Source: an uncultured Bacteroidota bacterium (GTDB lineage Bacteria; Bacteroidota; Bacteroidia; Chitinophagales; Chitinophagaceae). From it: DNA of 14,637 bases. The notes beneath the pieces were generated by a model that saw nothing but the letters and a program-made list of their open reading frames with translations, was not told the DNA's origin and ran no database searches. The DNA lies in assembly GCA_903912405.1 (NCBI GenBank), contig CAIWHF010000008.1, positions 1 to 14,637 on the forward strand. The letters are read 5' to 3'. This document shows positions 1 through 8,329 of this stretch, piece by piece; the first letter of the stretch is position 1; each line of letters begins with the position of its first letter. A program made the translations under genes and the position numbers.

Positions 1-2
1 GT

Positions 3-113
3 GCAAATGTTGATGTGGAGTTAGTTGCAGGCCGTGTTTTACATATTAAACCTGAGCAACAAATGGGTCTTACCGACGCTATAACAGATACTACTCAACT
101 TCGCAAACGATAA
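3..113 (+). pseudogene. Fragment of an upstream reading frame, possibly the frameshifted 5' part of the large T9SS surface protein
   Basis: This frame is open from the left edge to a TAA at 111-113 and reads ANVDVELVAGRVLHIKPEQQ followed by MGLTDAITDTTQLRKR. The first half resembles the 'NVDVEvaaGrvLtI' stretches common in large Bacteroidota secreted proteins, whereas the residues just before the stop do not look like a natural protein end. The following gene needs an upstream portion in a different frame, because its own frame is closed at 53-55 (TGA) and encodes no signal peptide. A missing base around 85-95 would join the two frames. I therefore read this as the broken upstream part of the same gene. 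The alternative is the true C-terminus of an unrelated upstream gene. The fragment is too short to decide. Confidence 0.35.
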
Positions 114-148
114 CAATTGGGGGCACTAACTTATCTGGAAATCTCATT

Positions 149-3100
149 TTGTCTGCTGTAAATGGGTATGAGTATTCAATAAATAACATTGCTTATTTTC
201 CTTCTCTAACCTTAATACCTGCAAGTGGTACAGTCCCTAGTTCTATTGTTTATATAAGACTATCAAGTACAGCAGCTGCAGGAAGTGCAATTGGTTCAAT
301 AACAGTTGCGTCTAGTGCTGCTATATCAGTTACAGTCAACTTAGTAGGAACGGTTATTCCTTCACCATCATTAAATAGTAGTCTTACACCAGCATCAATT
401 TGTAATAACGGTATTTTTTCTTATACGCCAACAAGCGCTACAACGGGTGCAAGTTTTTCTTGGTCTCGTGCGGCAGTATCAGGTATCAGCAATACAGCAG
501 GTACAGGCACTGGTGCTATCAGTGAGGTGTTAACAAACAGCACTGCAAACACCTTAAATGTTGTCTATGCAATAACTACTTCTGCTAATGGATGTAACAA
601 TACTCAAAATGTTACGGTTGCAGTTCAGCCAACTCCAACCTTATCTACCTCATTAACAGCAACGGCAGGCTCTGGCAATGTATTCAACTATGTACCTAAT
701 TCGGCTACTACGAATATTACTGCAGCTGGATGGTCGCGTGCGGTAGTTGCGGGCATTAGCAATGCAGCAGCAAGCAGTGCATCGGGTATTATTAATGAAA
801 CGCTAATTAACACCACAGCAGCACCAGTGGTGGTAAGTTATGTGTATACCTTAGCGATAGGTGCTTGTACCAACACACAAACTTTAAATGTAACGGTAAA
901 TCCAAGACCAACATTAACGAGTGGTTTAACTGCAACTGCTATTAATAATACACCATTAACTTATACACCAACCAGTGCTACAACAGGTACTTCCTATTCT
1001 TGGTCACGTGCGGTAGTTGCGGGTATTAGTAATGCAGCGGCAACAGGTACAGGGTCAATTAATGAAACCTTAATTAATACAACGGCTAATCCAATCAATG
1101 TAACGTATGTTATTACGTTGACGGCTAATGGTGTAACGAATATTCAAAATGTAGTGGTTACAGTTTACCCAACACCTACCTTGAGTTCAAGTTTAACACC
1201 ATCGGCAGTATGTAGTGGCGCAACGTTTAACTATATACCAACGAGCGCAACAACAGGCACTACGTATTCGTGGAACCGCAATGCAGTTGCAGGCATCAGC
1301 AATACTGCAGCAACAGGTACAGGTGCTATCAGCGAAGCGTTAGTAAATACCTCATTAATACCAGTGACGGTAAATTATGATATTACTTTATCAGCAAATG
1401 GGGTGAACAATACACAAATAATCAGTGTGGTCATCAATCCATTGCCAGCATTAACCTCTGGTTTAACGCCGAATGCATTGTGTAATGCATCTCCATTCTT
1501 CTATATTCCATCAAGTGGAACGCCAGGTACTACCTATGCTTGGTCGCGTGCAGCAATTACAGGTATTGCTAATGCAGCGGCATCGGGTACGGGTAATATT
1601 GTAGAAACGATTAATAATACTTCGGCTAATCCAATTACTGTAAACTATGTTTATACAGCAACAGCTAATGGATGTTCTAATCCACAAACGGTAGCTATTG
1701 TGATTAAGCCTACACCAACCTTATCATCTGCTATAAGCAATGCTCCGGTATGTAATAATACGGTATTTGCTTACACGGCAACTAGTGCTACTGTGGGTAC
1801 TACTTTTGCATGGAGCAGAGCAGCGGTAACGGGTATTAGTAATGCAGCGGCAAGCGGTACGGGTGCATCTATATCAGAGACTTTAATAAATACTACAGCA
1901 TCGCCAATTACAGTAACCTATGTGTTTACTTTAACAGCCAATAGCTGTACGAATACACAAAACGTAACCGTTGTTGTAAATCCTACTTCTTTATTATCAA
2001 GCACCTTAACACCTGCAGGTATTTGTACTAATACCCTATTTACTTATACACCAACCAGCACCACTACAGGTACTACCTATTCTTGGAGCAGAGCAGCGGT
2101 AACGGGTATAAGTAATGCTGCAGCAACAGGTACAGCGGGTATAAGCGAAACCTTAATTAATACCACTGCTAATCCAATAACAGTAAACTATGTATACACG
2201 TTAACTGCAAACGCTTGCACAAACACGTCAACACAAACGGTAGCGGTGATTGTTAAACCAACACCAGTATTATCAAGTACGTTAACACCAGCGGCACAGT
2301 GCAATGCACAGTCGTTTAACTATACAGCAACTAGTGCTACAGCGGGTACTAACTATACATGGAGCAGAGCGGCGGTTGCGGGTATTACACCAGCAACAGG
2401 ATCTGGTTCTTCAGCATTTATTTTAGAGAACTTAGTAAATACAACGGCTAATCCATTAACGGTTAACTATGTGGTTAATCTTAATGCTAATGGTTGTACG
2501 AATACACAAACGTTCTCTTTAACAATTAATTCAACACCGGTATTAAGTTCAACCCTTAATGCGGCACCAATTTGTAACAATACAACATTTGCTTATACGC
2601 CAACAACTGCAACAACAGGCACTACTTTTGCATGGAGTAGAGCATCGGTAAGTGGTATTGGTAATGCAGCGGCAACTGGTACAGGTGCTATTACGGAGAC
2701 GTTGGTAAATACAACACAAACTCCATTAGTGGTGTCTTATGTGTATGTATTGACAGCTAATGGATGTTCTAATACGCAAACAGTTAATGTGACGGTAAAT
2801 CCAACGCCACAATTAAGTTCATTATTAACTACGGCTACTTGTAACAATGCTACGTTTACCTATACACCAACTAGTGTGGTAGCAGGAACTACTTACGCTT
2901 GGAGTCGTGCAGCAGTAACAGGGGTGAGCAACGCAGCAGCTACAGGTAGCGGTGCAGTAACGGAGACTTTGATTAACACAACGGCTAATCCTGTTGTTGT
3001 AACCTATACTATTACGTTAACAGCAAATGCTTGTTCCAATACACAAACGGTGAGTGTAACGGTAAATCCAACACCACAATTAAGTAGTAGTTTGGCAACT

Positions 3101-4405
3101 ACACCAATTTGTAGCAATACTAACTTTGCGTATACACCAAGCAGTGCTACAGTGGGCACCAGCTTTGCATGGACAAGAGCAAGTGTTGCGGGTATTAGCA
3201 ATGCCACAGGAAGCGGTTTCGGTAGCATTAATGAAGCATTAGTGAATACTACACCAAATCCAGTAACATTTAATTATGTTTATGTATTAACAGCAAATAA
3301 CTGTACGGCGATTCAAAACTTCAATGTGACGGTAAATCCTTCACCAAGCTTAACCAGCAGTTTAACACCAGCAGGTGTTTGTAGCAATACAGCCTTTGCT
3401 TATACGTCAACCAGTGCAACGGCAGGTACTACTTTTGCATGGTCACGTGCAGCGGTAACTGGCATTAGCAATGCAGCAGCAACTGGAACGGGTGCAATAA
3501 ATGAAACATTGATTAATATTGGAACGGCAACAGCTAATCCTAAATACTTAGTAACCTTAACGGCTAATGGCTGTAGTGCAAGTCAATTTGTACAAGCAAC
3601 TATTTACCCTACACCGGTATTAAGCTCTGGATTAACAGTAGCTCCAGCATGTTCTGGTACAGAAACAAATTATACAGCAGCAAGTGCTACAGCAGGTACT
3701 AGCTTTGCTTGGTCTCGTGCAGCAGTTGCAGGCATTAGTAATGCAGCAACTTCGGGCACTGGAAACACCAAAGAAACCTTAACGAATACGAGCGCTAGTC
3801 CGGTGAATGTAAATTATGTTTACACACTTACGGCAAACACGTGTACCAATACACAAACTGTAGCTACGACTATTAATCCTAAACCAGCTACACCAGTGAT
3901 AACAGCTTTAGGTCCTACAACGTTCTGCGTAGAAGAAAGTGTAGATCTACAAGTAGCAACAGTTAGTGGAGGCACTTACAATTGGTATTATAATGGTACT
4001 AATTTAGGGGTGAATGCAAATACAGCAACGGTAAACTTAGAAGGAGATTACACGGCAACAGTAACTAATACGTATGGTTGTACTTCAGCAAGCTCAGCGC
4101 CAGTATCTATCTCTACACCGTGCAGTGCAGGCTTTGCAGGAATGCCAACGGTGTTTACACCAAATGGCGATGGAGAGAATGATGAGGTATATGCGGTGAT
4201 ACCGGGTATTAAAGACTTGAAAACATTTTCAATCTATAACAGATGGGGCAATAAAGTATTTGATACGCAAGTATTGGGTACTGGATGGGATGGTAAGTTT
4301 AAAGACTTAGAGCAACCTGCTGATGTATACTTCTGGTATGTAGAGGGTGTAGACAGTAAAGGAAATACATTGAAAAAACAAGGTAAAATTACTTTAGCTC
4401 GATAA
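149..4405 (+). CDS. Giant secreted repeat protein with type B T9SS sorting domain (gliding motility-associated C-terminal domain), 5'-incomplete
   Basis: This encodes the C-terminal 1418 residues of a surface or secreted adhesin-like protein. Residues 1-70, together with the in-frame bases 56-148 (STSQTITIGGTNLSGNLIL), form a Bacteroidota beta-sandwich with the usual 'SLTLIPASGTV..STIYIRL' pattern. Residues 71-1243 are 13 tandem PKD/Ig-like repeats of about 90 residues, each with W-(S/T/N)-R, GISNAA-like and NETL-like motifs. Residues 1244-1324 form one divergent Ig-like domain with two cysteines. Residues 1332-1418 are the CHU_C/TIGR04131-type sorting domain: VFTPNGDGENDE, IYNRWGNKVFD, GWDGKF, YFWYVEG, and a final KKQGKITLAR. 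Known family role: this domain directs export across the outer membrane by the type IX system. The first candidate start is TTG at 149, but it sits inside a domain and there is no signal peptide, so it is almost certainly not the true start. A PorP/SprF gene follows 25 bp downstream. Function as a stalk or adhesin is inferred. Confidence 0.88.
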   Translation: MSAVNGYEYSINNIAYFPSLTLIPASGTVPSSIVYIRLSSTAAAGSAIGSITVASSAAISVTVNLVGTVIPSPSLNSSLTPASICNNGIFSYTPTSATTGASFSWSRAAVSGISNTAGTGTGAISEVLTNSTANTLNVVYAITTSANGCNNTQNVTVAVQPTPTLSTSLTATAGSGNVFNYVPNSATTNITAAGWSRAVVAGISNAAASSASGIINETLINTTAAPVVVSYVYTLAIGACTNTQTLNVTVNPRPTLTSGLTATAINNTPLTYTPTSATTGTSYSWSRAVVAGISNAAATGTGSINETLINTTANPINVTYVITLTANGVTNIQNVVVTVYPTPTLSSSLTPSAVCSGATFNYIPTSATTGTTYSWNRNAVAGISNTAATGTGAISEALVNTSLIPVTVNYDITLSANGVNNTQIISVVINPLPALTSGLTPNALCNASPFFYIPSSGTPGTTYAWSRAAITGIANAAASGTGNIVETINNTSANPITVNYVYTATANGCSNPQTVAIVIKPTPTLSSAISNAPVCNNTVFAYTATSATVGTTFAWSRAAVTGISNAAASGTGASISETLINTTASPITVTYVFTLTANSCTNTQNVTVVVNPTSLLSSTLTPAGICTNTLFTYTPTSTTTGTTYSWSRAAVTGISNAAATGTAGISETLINTTANPITVNYVYTLTANACTNTSTQTVAVIVKPTPVLSSTLTPAAQCNAQSFNYTATSATAGTNYTWSRAAVAGITPATGSGSSAFILENLVNTTANPLTVNYVVNLNANGCTNTQTFSLTINSTPVLSSTLNAAPICNNTTFAYTPTTATTGTTFAWSRASVSGIGNAAATGTGAITETLVNTTQTPLVVSYVYVLTANGCSNTQTVNVTVNPTPQLSSLLTTATCNNATFTYTPTSVVAGTTYAWSRAAVTGVSNAAATGSGAVTETLINTTANPVVVTYTITLTANACSNTQTVSVTVNPTPQLSSSLATTPICSNTNFAYTPSSATVGTSFAWTRASVAGISNATGSGFGSINEALVNTTPNPVTFNYVYVLTANNCTAIQNFNVTVNPSPSLTSSLTPAGVCSNTAFAYTSTSATAGTTFAWSRAAVTGISNAAATGTGAINETLINIGTATANPKYLVTLTANGCSASQFVQATIYPTPVLSSGLTVAPACSGTETNYTAASATAGTSFAWSRAAVAGISNAATSGTGNTKETLTNTSASPVNVNYVYTLTANTCTNTQTVATTINPKPATPVITALGPTTFCVEESVDLQVATVSGGTYNWYYNGTNLGVNANTATVNLEGDYTATVTNTYGCTSASSAPVSISTPCSAGFAGMPTVFTPNGDGENDEVYAVIPGIKDLKTFSIYNRWGNKVFDTQVLGTGWDGKFKDLEQPADVYFWYVEGVDSKGNTLKKQGKITLAR
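359..3877 (+). repeat. 13 tandem ~270-bp coding repeats (Ig/PKD-like domains)
   Basis: Thirteen consecutive units of about 90 codons, each beginning near P-(T/S/R)-P-x-L-(S/T)-S and ending near (V/I)-x-V-(N/K/Y), fill this interval (3519 bases, about 90.2 codons per unit). The consensus runs TxTY.PTSATTGTT(F/Y)(A/S)WSRAAVAGISNAAATGTG, then ISETLINTTANPVTVNYVYTLTANGCTNTQ. The units are homologous but diverged, so the array is old rather than freshly amplified. Some neighbours share longer identical tracts, for example 26 bases at 1811-1836 and 2094-2119. Most units carry a cysteine near the start and another in the N-(G/A/S)-C-(T/S)-N motif near the end. Confidence 0.93.
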
Positions 4406-4430
4406 TTATTAACGTAAAAATTAAAGATAA

Positions 4431-5414
4431 ATGAAACACAACATGAAAAAAATATCGTTTTTAATAGCTGCGTTAGTAATGACTTTCGGGTTTTCGAACG
4501 CACAAGATCTAAACTTCTCTAGAGTAGAAGATGCGTCTACTTTTTATAACCCAGGATTACAAATTAAATCAAAAAGTACGTTAAATGCCTTGCATAGAAA
4601 CGTATCTTTTGACAATAGTATAGCTATACAAACGACAGCAGCTTGGGCAAATATAGTAGCAACCAGTAAAAACAATAGAGATGCAATAGAAGATAAGGGC
4701 TACTTTAATTTTACAGTAGGTGCAAGTACTGATAATGCAGGTGGTGTATTAAAGACATCGAATGCAGTATTGGGTATTGCGTATAGTTTACCTATGAGTA
4801 AAAACGGCTTACGTTTAGCTTTAGGTTTTCAGTCGCAAGTTTATAGTGCAAATTTAGATTTTGCAGGACAAACCTTTCCAAAGCAATTTGATCAGTTTGG
4901 CTTTTTGCCAAATGTAGCACCGGGTGATCGTATTTACACTGTAGGTAGCAATCAATGGGTATCTGCTAATGCGGGTTTATCTTTGTCAAAAACTTCAGAA
5001 AAGAATGCTTGGTATATTGGTGCAAGTATGCGTCACTTAAACAAGCCTACTGTGAACTGGCAATCGTTATCAACCTTTGCTATGCCTTCAAGCTTAGGTA
5101 TTCAAGCGGGTTATACGCACATGGGTGTGACTACACAAACAAGTGGCTATGTATTTATAACGCAGAAAGCGAATGCTACAGAATATATTGTTGGTGCAAG
5201 AGTACAACAAAAAATAGGTACTGGTGCACGCGACATTAAAGTTGGCGCAGGCGTGGGTTATAGAATGGGTGATGCTATGATTACGAGCATCGACTTTATG
5301 TGGAGCAAAACTACTTTTGGGGTGAGCTACGACTTTAGTCAAGGAGATATAAAAACCTTAGGCATCGCTAAAAACGCGGTGGAAGTAGGCTTGAAATATA
5401 CGCTTAAGAAGTAA
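4431..5414 (+). CDS. PorP/SprF family type IX secretion system outer-membrane protein
   Basis: The protein has 327 residues, normal for the PorP/SprF family (TIGR03519/PF11751). The N-terminus is a clear Sec signal peptide (MKKISFLIAALVMTFGFSNA, cut before QD), followed by the family-typical D.NFS....A..FYNPG opening and alternating beta strands: VLGIAYSLPMSKNGLRLALGFQSQ, WYIGASMRHLNKPTVNW, IKVGAGVGYRMGDAMITSIDF, and a final VEVGLKYTLKK strand. This suggests an outer-membrane beta-barrel. ATG 4431 is the first start; ATG 4443 is in frame and puts the lysines directly at the start of the signal peptide, so it may be the real one. No Shine-Dalgarno is visible. Family knowledge: SprF of Flavobacterium johnsoniae is encoded beside the giant adhesin SprB and is needed for its export, and type B cargo commonly has such a linked partner. 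The 25-bp gap to the upstream cargo gene implies the same operon and a dedicated pairing, which is inference. Confidence 0.9.
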   Translation: MKHNMKKISFLIAALVMTFGFSNAQDLNFSRVEDASTFYNPGLQIKSKSTLNALHRNVSFDNSIAIQTTAAWANIVATSKNNRDAIEDKGYFNFTVGASTDNAGGVLKTSNAVLGIAYSLPMSKNGLRLALGFQSQVYSANLDFAGQTFPKQFDQFGFLPNVAPGDRIYTVGSNQWVSANAGLSLSKTSEKNAWYIGASMRHLNKPTVNWQSLSTFAMPSSLGIQAGYTHMGVTTQTSGYVFITQKANATEYIVGARVQQKIGTGARDIKVGAGVGYRMGDAMITSIDFMWSKTTFGVSYDFSQGDIKTLGIAKNAVEVGLKYTLKK

Positions 5415-5438
5415 GTATAAATGATTATTTATTAAAAT

Positions 5439-5468
5439 AAAAAGACGAGCGTTTGCCTCGTCTTTTTT
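5439..5468 (+). terminator. Intrinsic terminator after the cargo-PorP/SprF operon
   Basis: A run of five A and GACGAG (5439-5449) pairs perfectly with CTCGTC and a T-run (5457-5467) around a 7-base loop, giving a stem of about 11 bp that ends in TTTTTT. It starts 25 bases after the stop codon at 5412-5414. Because the A-run mirrors the T-run, the hairpin could work on either strand, but only plus-strand genes flank it. Confidence 0.87.
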
Positions 5469-5483
5469 ATTTAAAACCCATAC

Positions 5484-5499
5484 AATTTTTGTAATTTTA
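5484..5499 (+). promoter_or_regulatory. Possible Bacteroidota -7 box upstream of kdsD
   Basis: TAATTTTA at 5492-5499 and the overlapping AATTTTTG at 5484-5491 each match the Bacteroidota -7 consensus TAnnTTTG at 7 of 8 positions. They lie just after the terminator and only 4-12 bases before the ATG at 5504, so the transcript would have a very short leader or none. No convincing -33 TTTG/TTG is seen at the right distance, so the call is weak. A new promoter is nevertheless expected here because the upstream operon is terminated. Confidence 0.3.
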
Positions 5500-5503
5500 C
5501 AGC

Positions 5504-6472
5504 ATGCAAACAGCTGCTGAAATTTTAGATAGTGCCCAACAAACGCTTCGTTTAGAAGCAGAGGCTATTACCGCTATAGCACAATTAGTAAATGATACGT
5601 TTGCCGAATTGGTTCTACACATCCACCAATCTAGAGGCCGTTTGGTTATTTCTGGCATAGGTAAAAGTGCTGTTATTGCTCAGAAAATGGTGGCAACCCT
5701 CAACTCAACGGGCACTCCAGCTTTATTTATGCATGCAGCAGATGCCATTCATGGTGATTTGGGCATGATACAAAAAGATGATATTGTATTTATTATTTCT
5801 AAAAGCGGAGAAAGCCCAGAGATTAAAGTACTCGTTCCTTTTGTAAAAAACTTTGGCAATACAATTGTAGCTATTTCCGGAAACGAGCAGTCTTTTTTAG
5901 TCCAAGAAGCACATTATTTTTTAAATACTACTGTAGCCAAAGAAGCGTGTCCGAATAATTTAGCTCCTACTACCAGCACAACAGCACAATTAGCCATTGG
6001 CGATGCTTTGGCGGTTTGCTTATTGCAGTTAAAAGGATTTACGGCTAATGATTTTGCTAAATATCATCCCGGCGGTGCCTTAGGCAAAAGATTATATATG
6101 CGCATTGGAGATGTAATACAGCGTGATGCCAAACCAATTGTTAGTCTTCAAAGTAGCTTAAAGGAAATAATTTATGAGATATCTAATAAACGATTAGGCG
6201 CAACCGTTGTTATAGATGAGCAAGGTATAGTTAAAGGAATCATTACCGATGGAGATATCCGACGAATGCTAGAAAAAACAAGCGATTTGTCGAATGTATT
6301 TGCCAAGGATATTATGACAGCCAACCCATTTGTAATGGATGTAGAGGAAATGGCAACGGATGGTTTATCCTTTATGCAACAAAAAGATATTACCCAATTG
6401 GTGGTTTTAAACAAACAACAATACGAAGGTATTTTACATATTCACGATTTATTAAAAGAAGGAATCGTATAA
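5504..6472 (+). CDS. kdsD: D-arabinose-5-phosphate isomerase, KpsF/GutQ family (SIS + two CBS domains)
   Basis: The enzyme interconverts D-ribulose 5-phosphate and D-arabinose 5-phosphate, the first committed step to Kdo of the lipopolysaccharide core, in the cytoplasm. At 322 residues it matches the usual ~325. The SIS domain spans about residues 37-170, with the signature GIGKSAVIAQKMVATLNSTG (K54), HAADAIHGDLGMI (H83), SKSGES (E103), and CPNNLAPTTSTTAQLAIGDALA. HPGGALGKRL contains H188. These correspond to the Lys, His, Glu and His positions known to matter in E. coli KdsD. Two CBS domains follow at about 204-260 (GIITDGDIRRML) and 268-322 (GILHIHDLLKEGIV). The start is ATG 5504, with no Shine-Dalgarno. 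korA begins 5 bp after the stop, so the two are co-transcribed although the pathways are unrelated. Distinguishing KdsD from a capsule or sugar-alcohol paralogue (KpsF, GutQ) is not possible from sequence alone. Confidence 0.93.
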   Translation: MQTAAEILDSAQQTLRLEAEAITAIAQLVNDTFAELVLHIHQSRGRLVISGIGKSAVIAQKMVATLNSTGTPALFMHAADAIHGDLGMIQKDDIVFIISKSGESPEIKVLVPFVKNFGNTIVAISGNEQSFLVQEAHYFLNTTVAKEACPNNLAPTTSTTAQLAIGDALAVCLLQLKGFTANDFAKYHPGGALGKRLYMRIGDVIQRDAKPIVSLQSSLKEIIYEISNKRLGATVVIDEQGIVKGIITDGDIRRMLEKTSDLSNVFAKDIMTANPFVMDVEEMATDGLSFMQQKDITQLVVLNKQQYEGILHIHDLLKEGIV

Positions 6473-6477
6473 GCGCA

Positions 6478-8328
6478 ATGAGCAACATGATTACAACACA
6501 AATAGTAGAAGACGTAGTAATAAAATTTGCAGGAGATAGTGGAGACGGTATGCAGTTGACAGGCACCCAGTTTACTAACAATACCGCTTTGATAGGAAAT
6601 GACTTATCTACTTTTCCAGATTTCCCAGCAGAAATTCGTGCTCCGCAAGGCACCGTTCCGGGTGTTAGTGGCTTCCAATTACACTTTTCAAGCAATCCTG
6701 TTTTTACGCCAGGAGATATATGTGATGTTTTAGTAGCCATGAATGCAGCGGCTTTAAAAGTCAATTTAAAGTCTTTGAAAAAAGGCGGTATCATTATTGT
6801 AGATAGCGATGGATTTGATAGTAAAAACTTACGATTAGCAAATTATGCAGAAGGGGTGAATCCTATAGAAGACGGATCTTTACAAGATTATGAATTACAT
6901 GTAATCGATATTACTAAGCTAACACGCGAGTCTTTAAAAGAAATAACACTGGGCACCAAAGAAAAAGATCGTGCTAAAAATATGTTTGTTTTAGGTTTTT
7001 TATACTGGCTCTATAATAGAGATATGAAAAACACCATTCAATTTTTGGAAGAAAAATTTGGAAAAAGACCAGAGATTTTTGAAAGTAATACCAAAGCATT
7101 ACAAGCGGGTTATAACTATGCCGATACGGTGGAGTTATTTTCAACGAGATATAAAGTAGAAAAAGCACAGCAAGCTAAGGGGGTATATAGAAGTATAACG
7201 GGTAATGTGGCCCTAACCTATGGATTGGTTGCTGCCGCAAAACAAGCTCAATTGCCCTTGTTTTTGGGAACCTATCCTATTACGCCAGCCTCCGATATAT
7301 TACACGAATTAGCAAAACTGAAAAATTTCAATATCCGAACTTTTCAAGCAGAAGATGAAATTGCCGGCATCAGTGCTGCAATTGGCGCCTCTTATGGAGG
7401 AAGTATTGGTGTAACCTCTACTTCTGGTCCGGGCATGGCACTAAAAACAGAAGCCATGGGATTAGCTTTTATGTTAGAGATTCCTTTAGTGATCATCAAT
7501 GTTCAACGAGGTGGACCATCTACGGGCTTGCCTACCAAAACAGAACAAAGCGATTTGCTACAGGCTTATTATGGAAGAAATGGAGAATGCCCAATGCCCA
7601 TCATAGCATCTAATTCGCCGAGCGATTGTTTTGATGCTGCCTTTGAAGCTGTTCGTATTGCTATCGAACATATGACACCTGTTATTTTATTGAGTGATGG
7701 ATATGTAGCTAATGGCGCTGAGCCTTGGCGTTTTCCTCAAACTATAGATTTAAAGAATATAAACGTTGTATTTAAAAAAGAATTAAATGCGGATGAAGAG
7801 AAATTCTTGCCGTATAAAAGAGATGAAAAATTAACGCGTCCTTGGGCATTGCCTGGTACGCCGGGACTAGAACATAGAATTGGTGGTATTGAAAAGGAAG
7901 ATATAACGGGCAATATTTCTTATGATCCCGATAACCACCAACACATGGTTAAAACAAGGGAAGCAAAAGTAAGTGCAATAGCAGATTATATTCCATTACA
8001 AATTTTAGAAAGCGGACCAGAAAAAGGAGACGTGTTAGTGCTTGGTTGGGGATCAACAAAAGGTTCAATAAAAAGTGCAGTAAGTACTTTGCAAATGCAA
8101 GGATACTCAGTTGCACATGCTCATATAAAATATATAAGACCGTTCCCAAAAAATTTAGCTTCACTTCTGGGCAATTATAAACGCATACTCGTTCCTGAAA
8201 TTAATAATGGACAATTAGTAAAAATTATTCGTGATCAGTTTTTTGTAGATGCTGTTTCCTTCAACAAAATCAAAGGAACCCCAATAACTAGTCAAGAATT
8301 AGTAGAAGCCATCAAAGAATTATTGTAA
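6478..8328 (+). CDS. korA: 2-oxoacid:ferredoxin oxidoreductase, fused gamma/alpha subunit (KorA-type, probably 2-oxoglutarate)
   Basis: The 616-residue protein has the gamma (catalytic) domain fused in front of the alpha subunit, as in KorA. Residues about 12-215 form the gamma part: IKFAGDSGDGMQLTG, FPDFPAEIRAPQGTVPGVSGFQ, and LVAMNAAALKVNLKSLKKGG. Residues about 235-430 are the pyrimidine-binding alpha domain: YPITPASDILHELAK (266-280), FQAEDEIAGISAAIGASYGG, TSTSGPGMALKTEAMGLA (313-330), and INVQRGGPSTGLPTKTEQSDL (340-360). Residues about 500-616 are the C-terminal transketolase-like domain (LGWGSTKGSIKSAV, IRPFPKNL). With a thiamine- and Fe-S-containing beta subunit (KorB) it oxidatively decarboxylates 2-oxoglutarate to succinyl-CoA while reducing ferredoxin. 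KorB normally follows directly; here the next gene is convergent and unrelated. The start is ATG 6478, with ATG 6487 as an in-frame alternative. Substrate choice is inferred from overall resemblance. Confidence 0.92.
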   Translation: MSNMITTQIVEDVVIKFAGDSGDGMQLTGTQFTNNTALIGNDLSTFPDFPAEIRAPQGTVPGVSGFQLHFSSNPVFTPGDICDVLVAMNAAALKVNLKSLKKGGIIIVDSDGFDSKNLRLANYAEGVNPIEDGSLQDYELHVIDITKLTRESLKEITLGTKEKDRAKNMFVLGFLYWLYNRDMKNTIQFLEEKFGKRPEIFESNTKALQAGYNYADTVELFSTRYKVEKAQQAKGVYRSITGNVALTYGLVAAAKQAQLPLFLGTYPITPASDILHELAKLKNFNIRTFQAEDEIAGISAAIGASYGGSIGVTSTSGPGMALKTEAMGLAFMLEIPLVIINVQRGGPSTGLPTKTEQSDLLQAYYGRNGECPMPIIASNSPSDCFDAAFEAVRIAIEHMTPVILLSDGYVANGAEPWRFPQTIDLKNINVVFKKELNADEEKFLPYKRDEKLTRPWALPGTPGLEHRIGGIEKEDITGNISYDPDNHQHMVKTREAKVSAIADYIPLQILESGPEKGDVLVLGWGSTKGSIKSAVSTLQMQGYSVAHAHIKYIRPFPKNLASLLGNYKRILVPEINNGQLVKIIRDQFFVDAVSFNKIKGTPITSQELVEAIKELL

Positions 8329-8329
8329 T

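Noticed and set aside
3004..3228. Minus-strand open frame of 74 codons
   Set aside because: It lies antisense within the repeat array of the large cargo gene, and its hydrophobic composition follows from the reverse complement of the repeat.
359..3877. Regular ~270-bp periodicity that might suggest a CRISPR or other non-coding array
   Set aside because: The units are in-frame protein repeats with diverged DNA; there are no short identical repeats with unique spacers.
4234..4503. Minus-strand open frame of 89 codons spanning the cargo-PorP/SprF junction
   Set aside because: It is antisense to the well-supported sorting domain and signal peptide, with no recognisable protein features.
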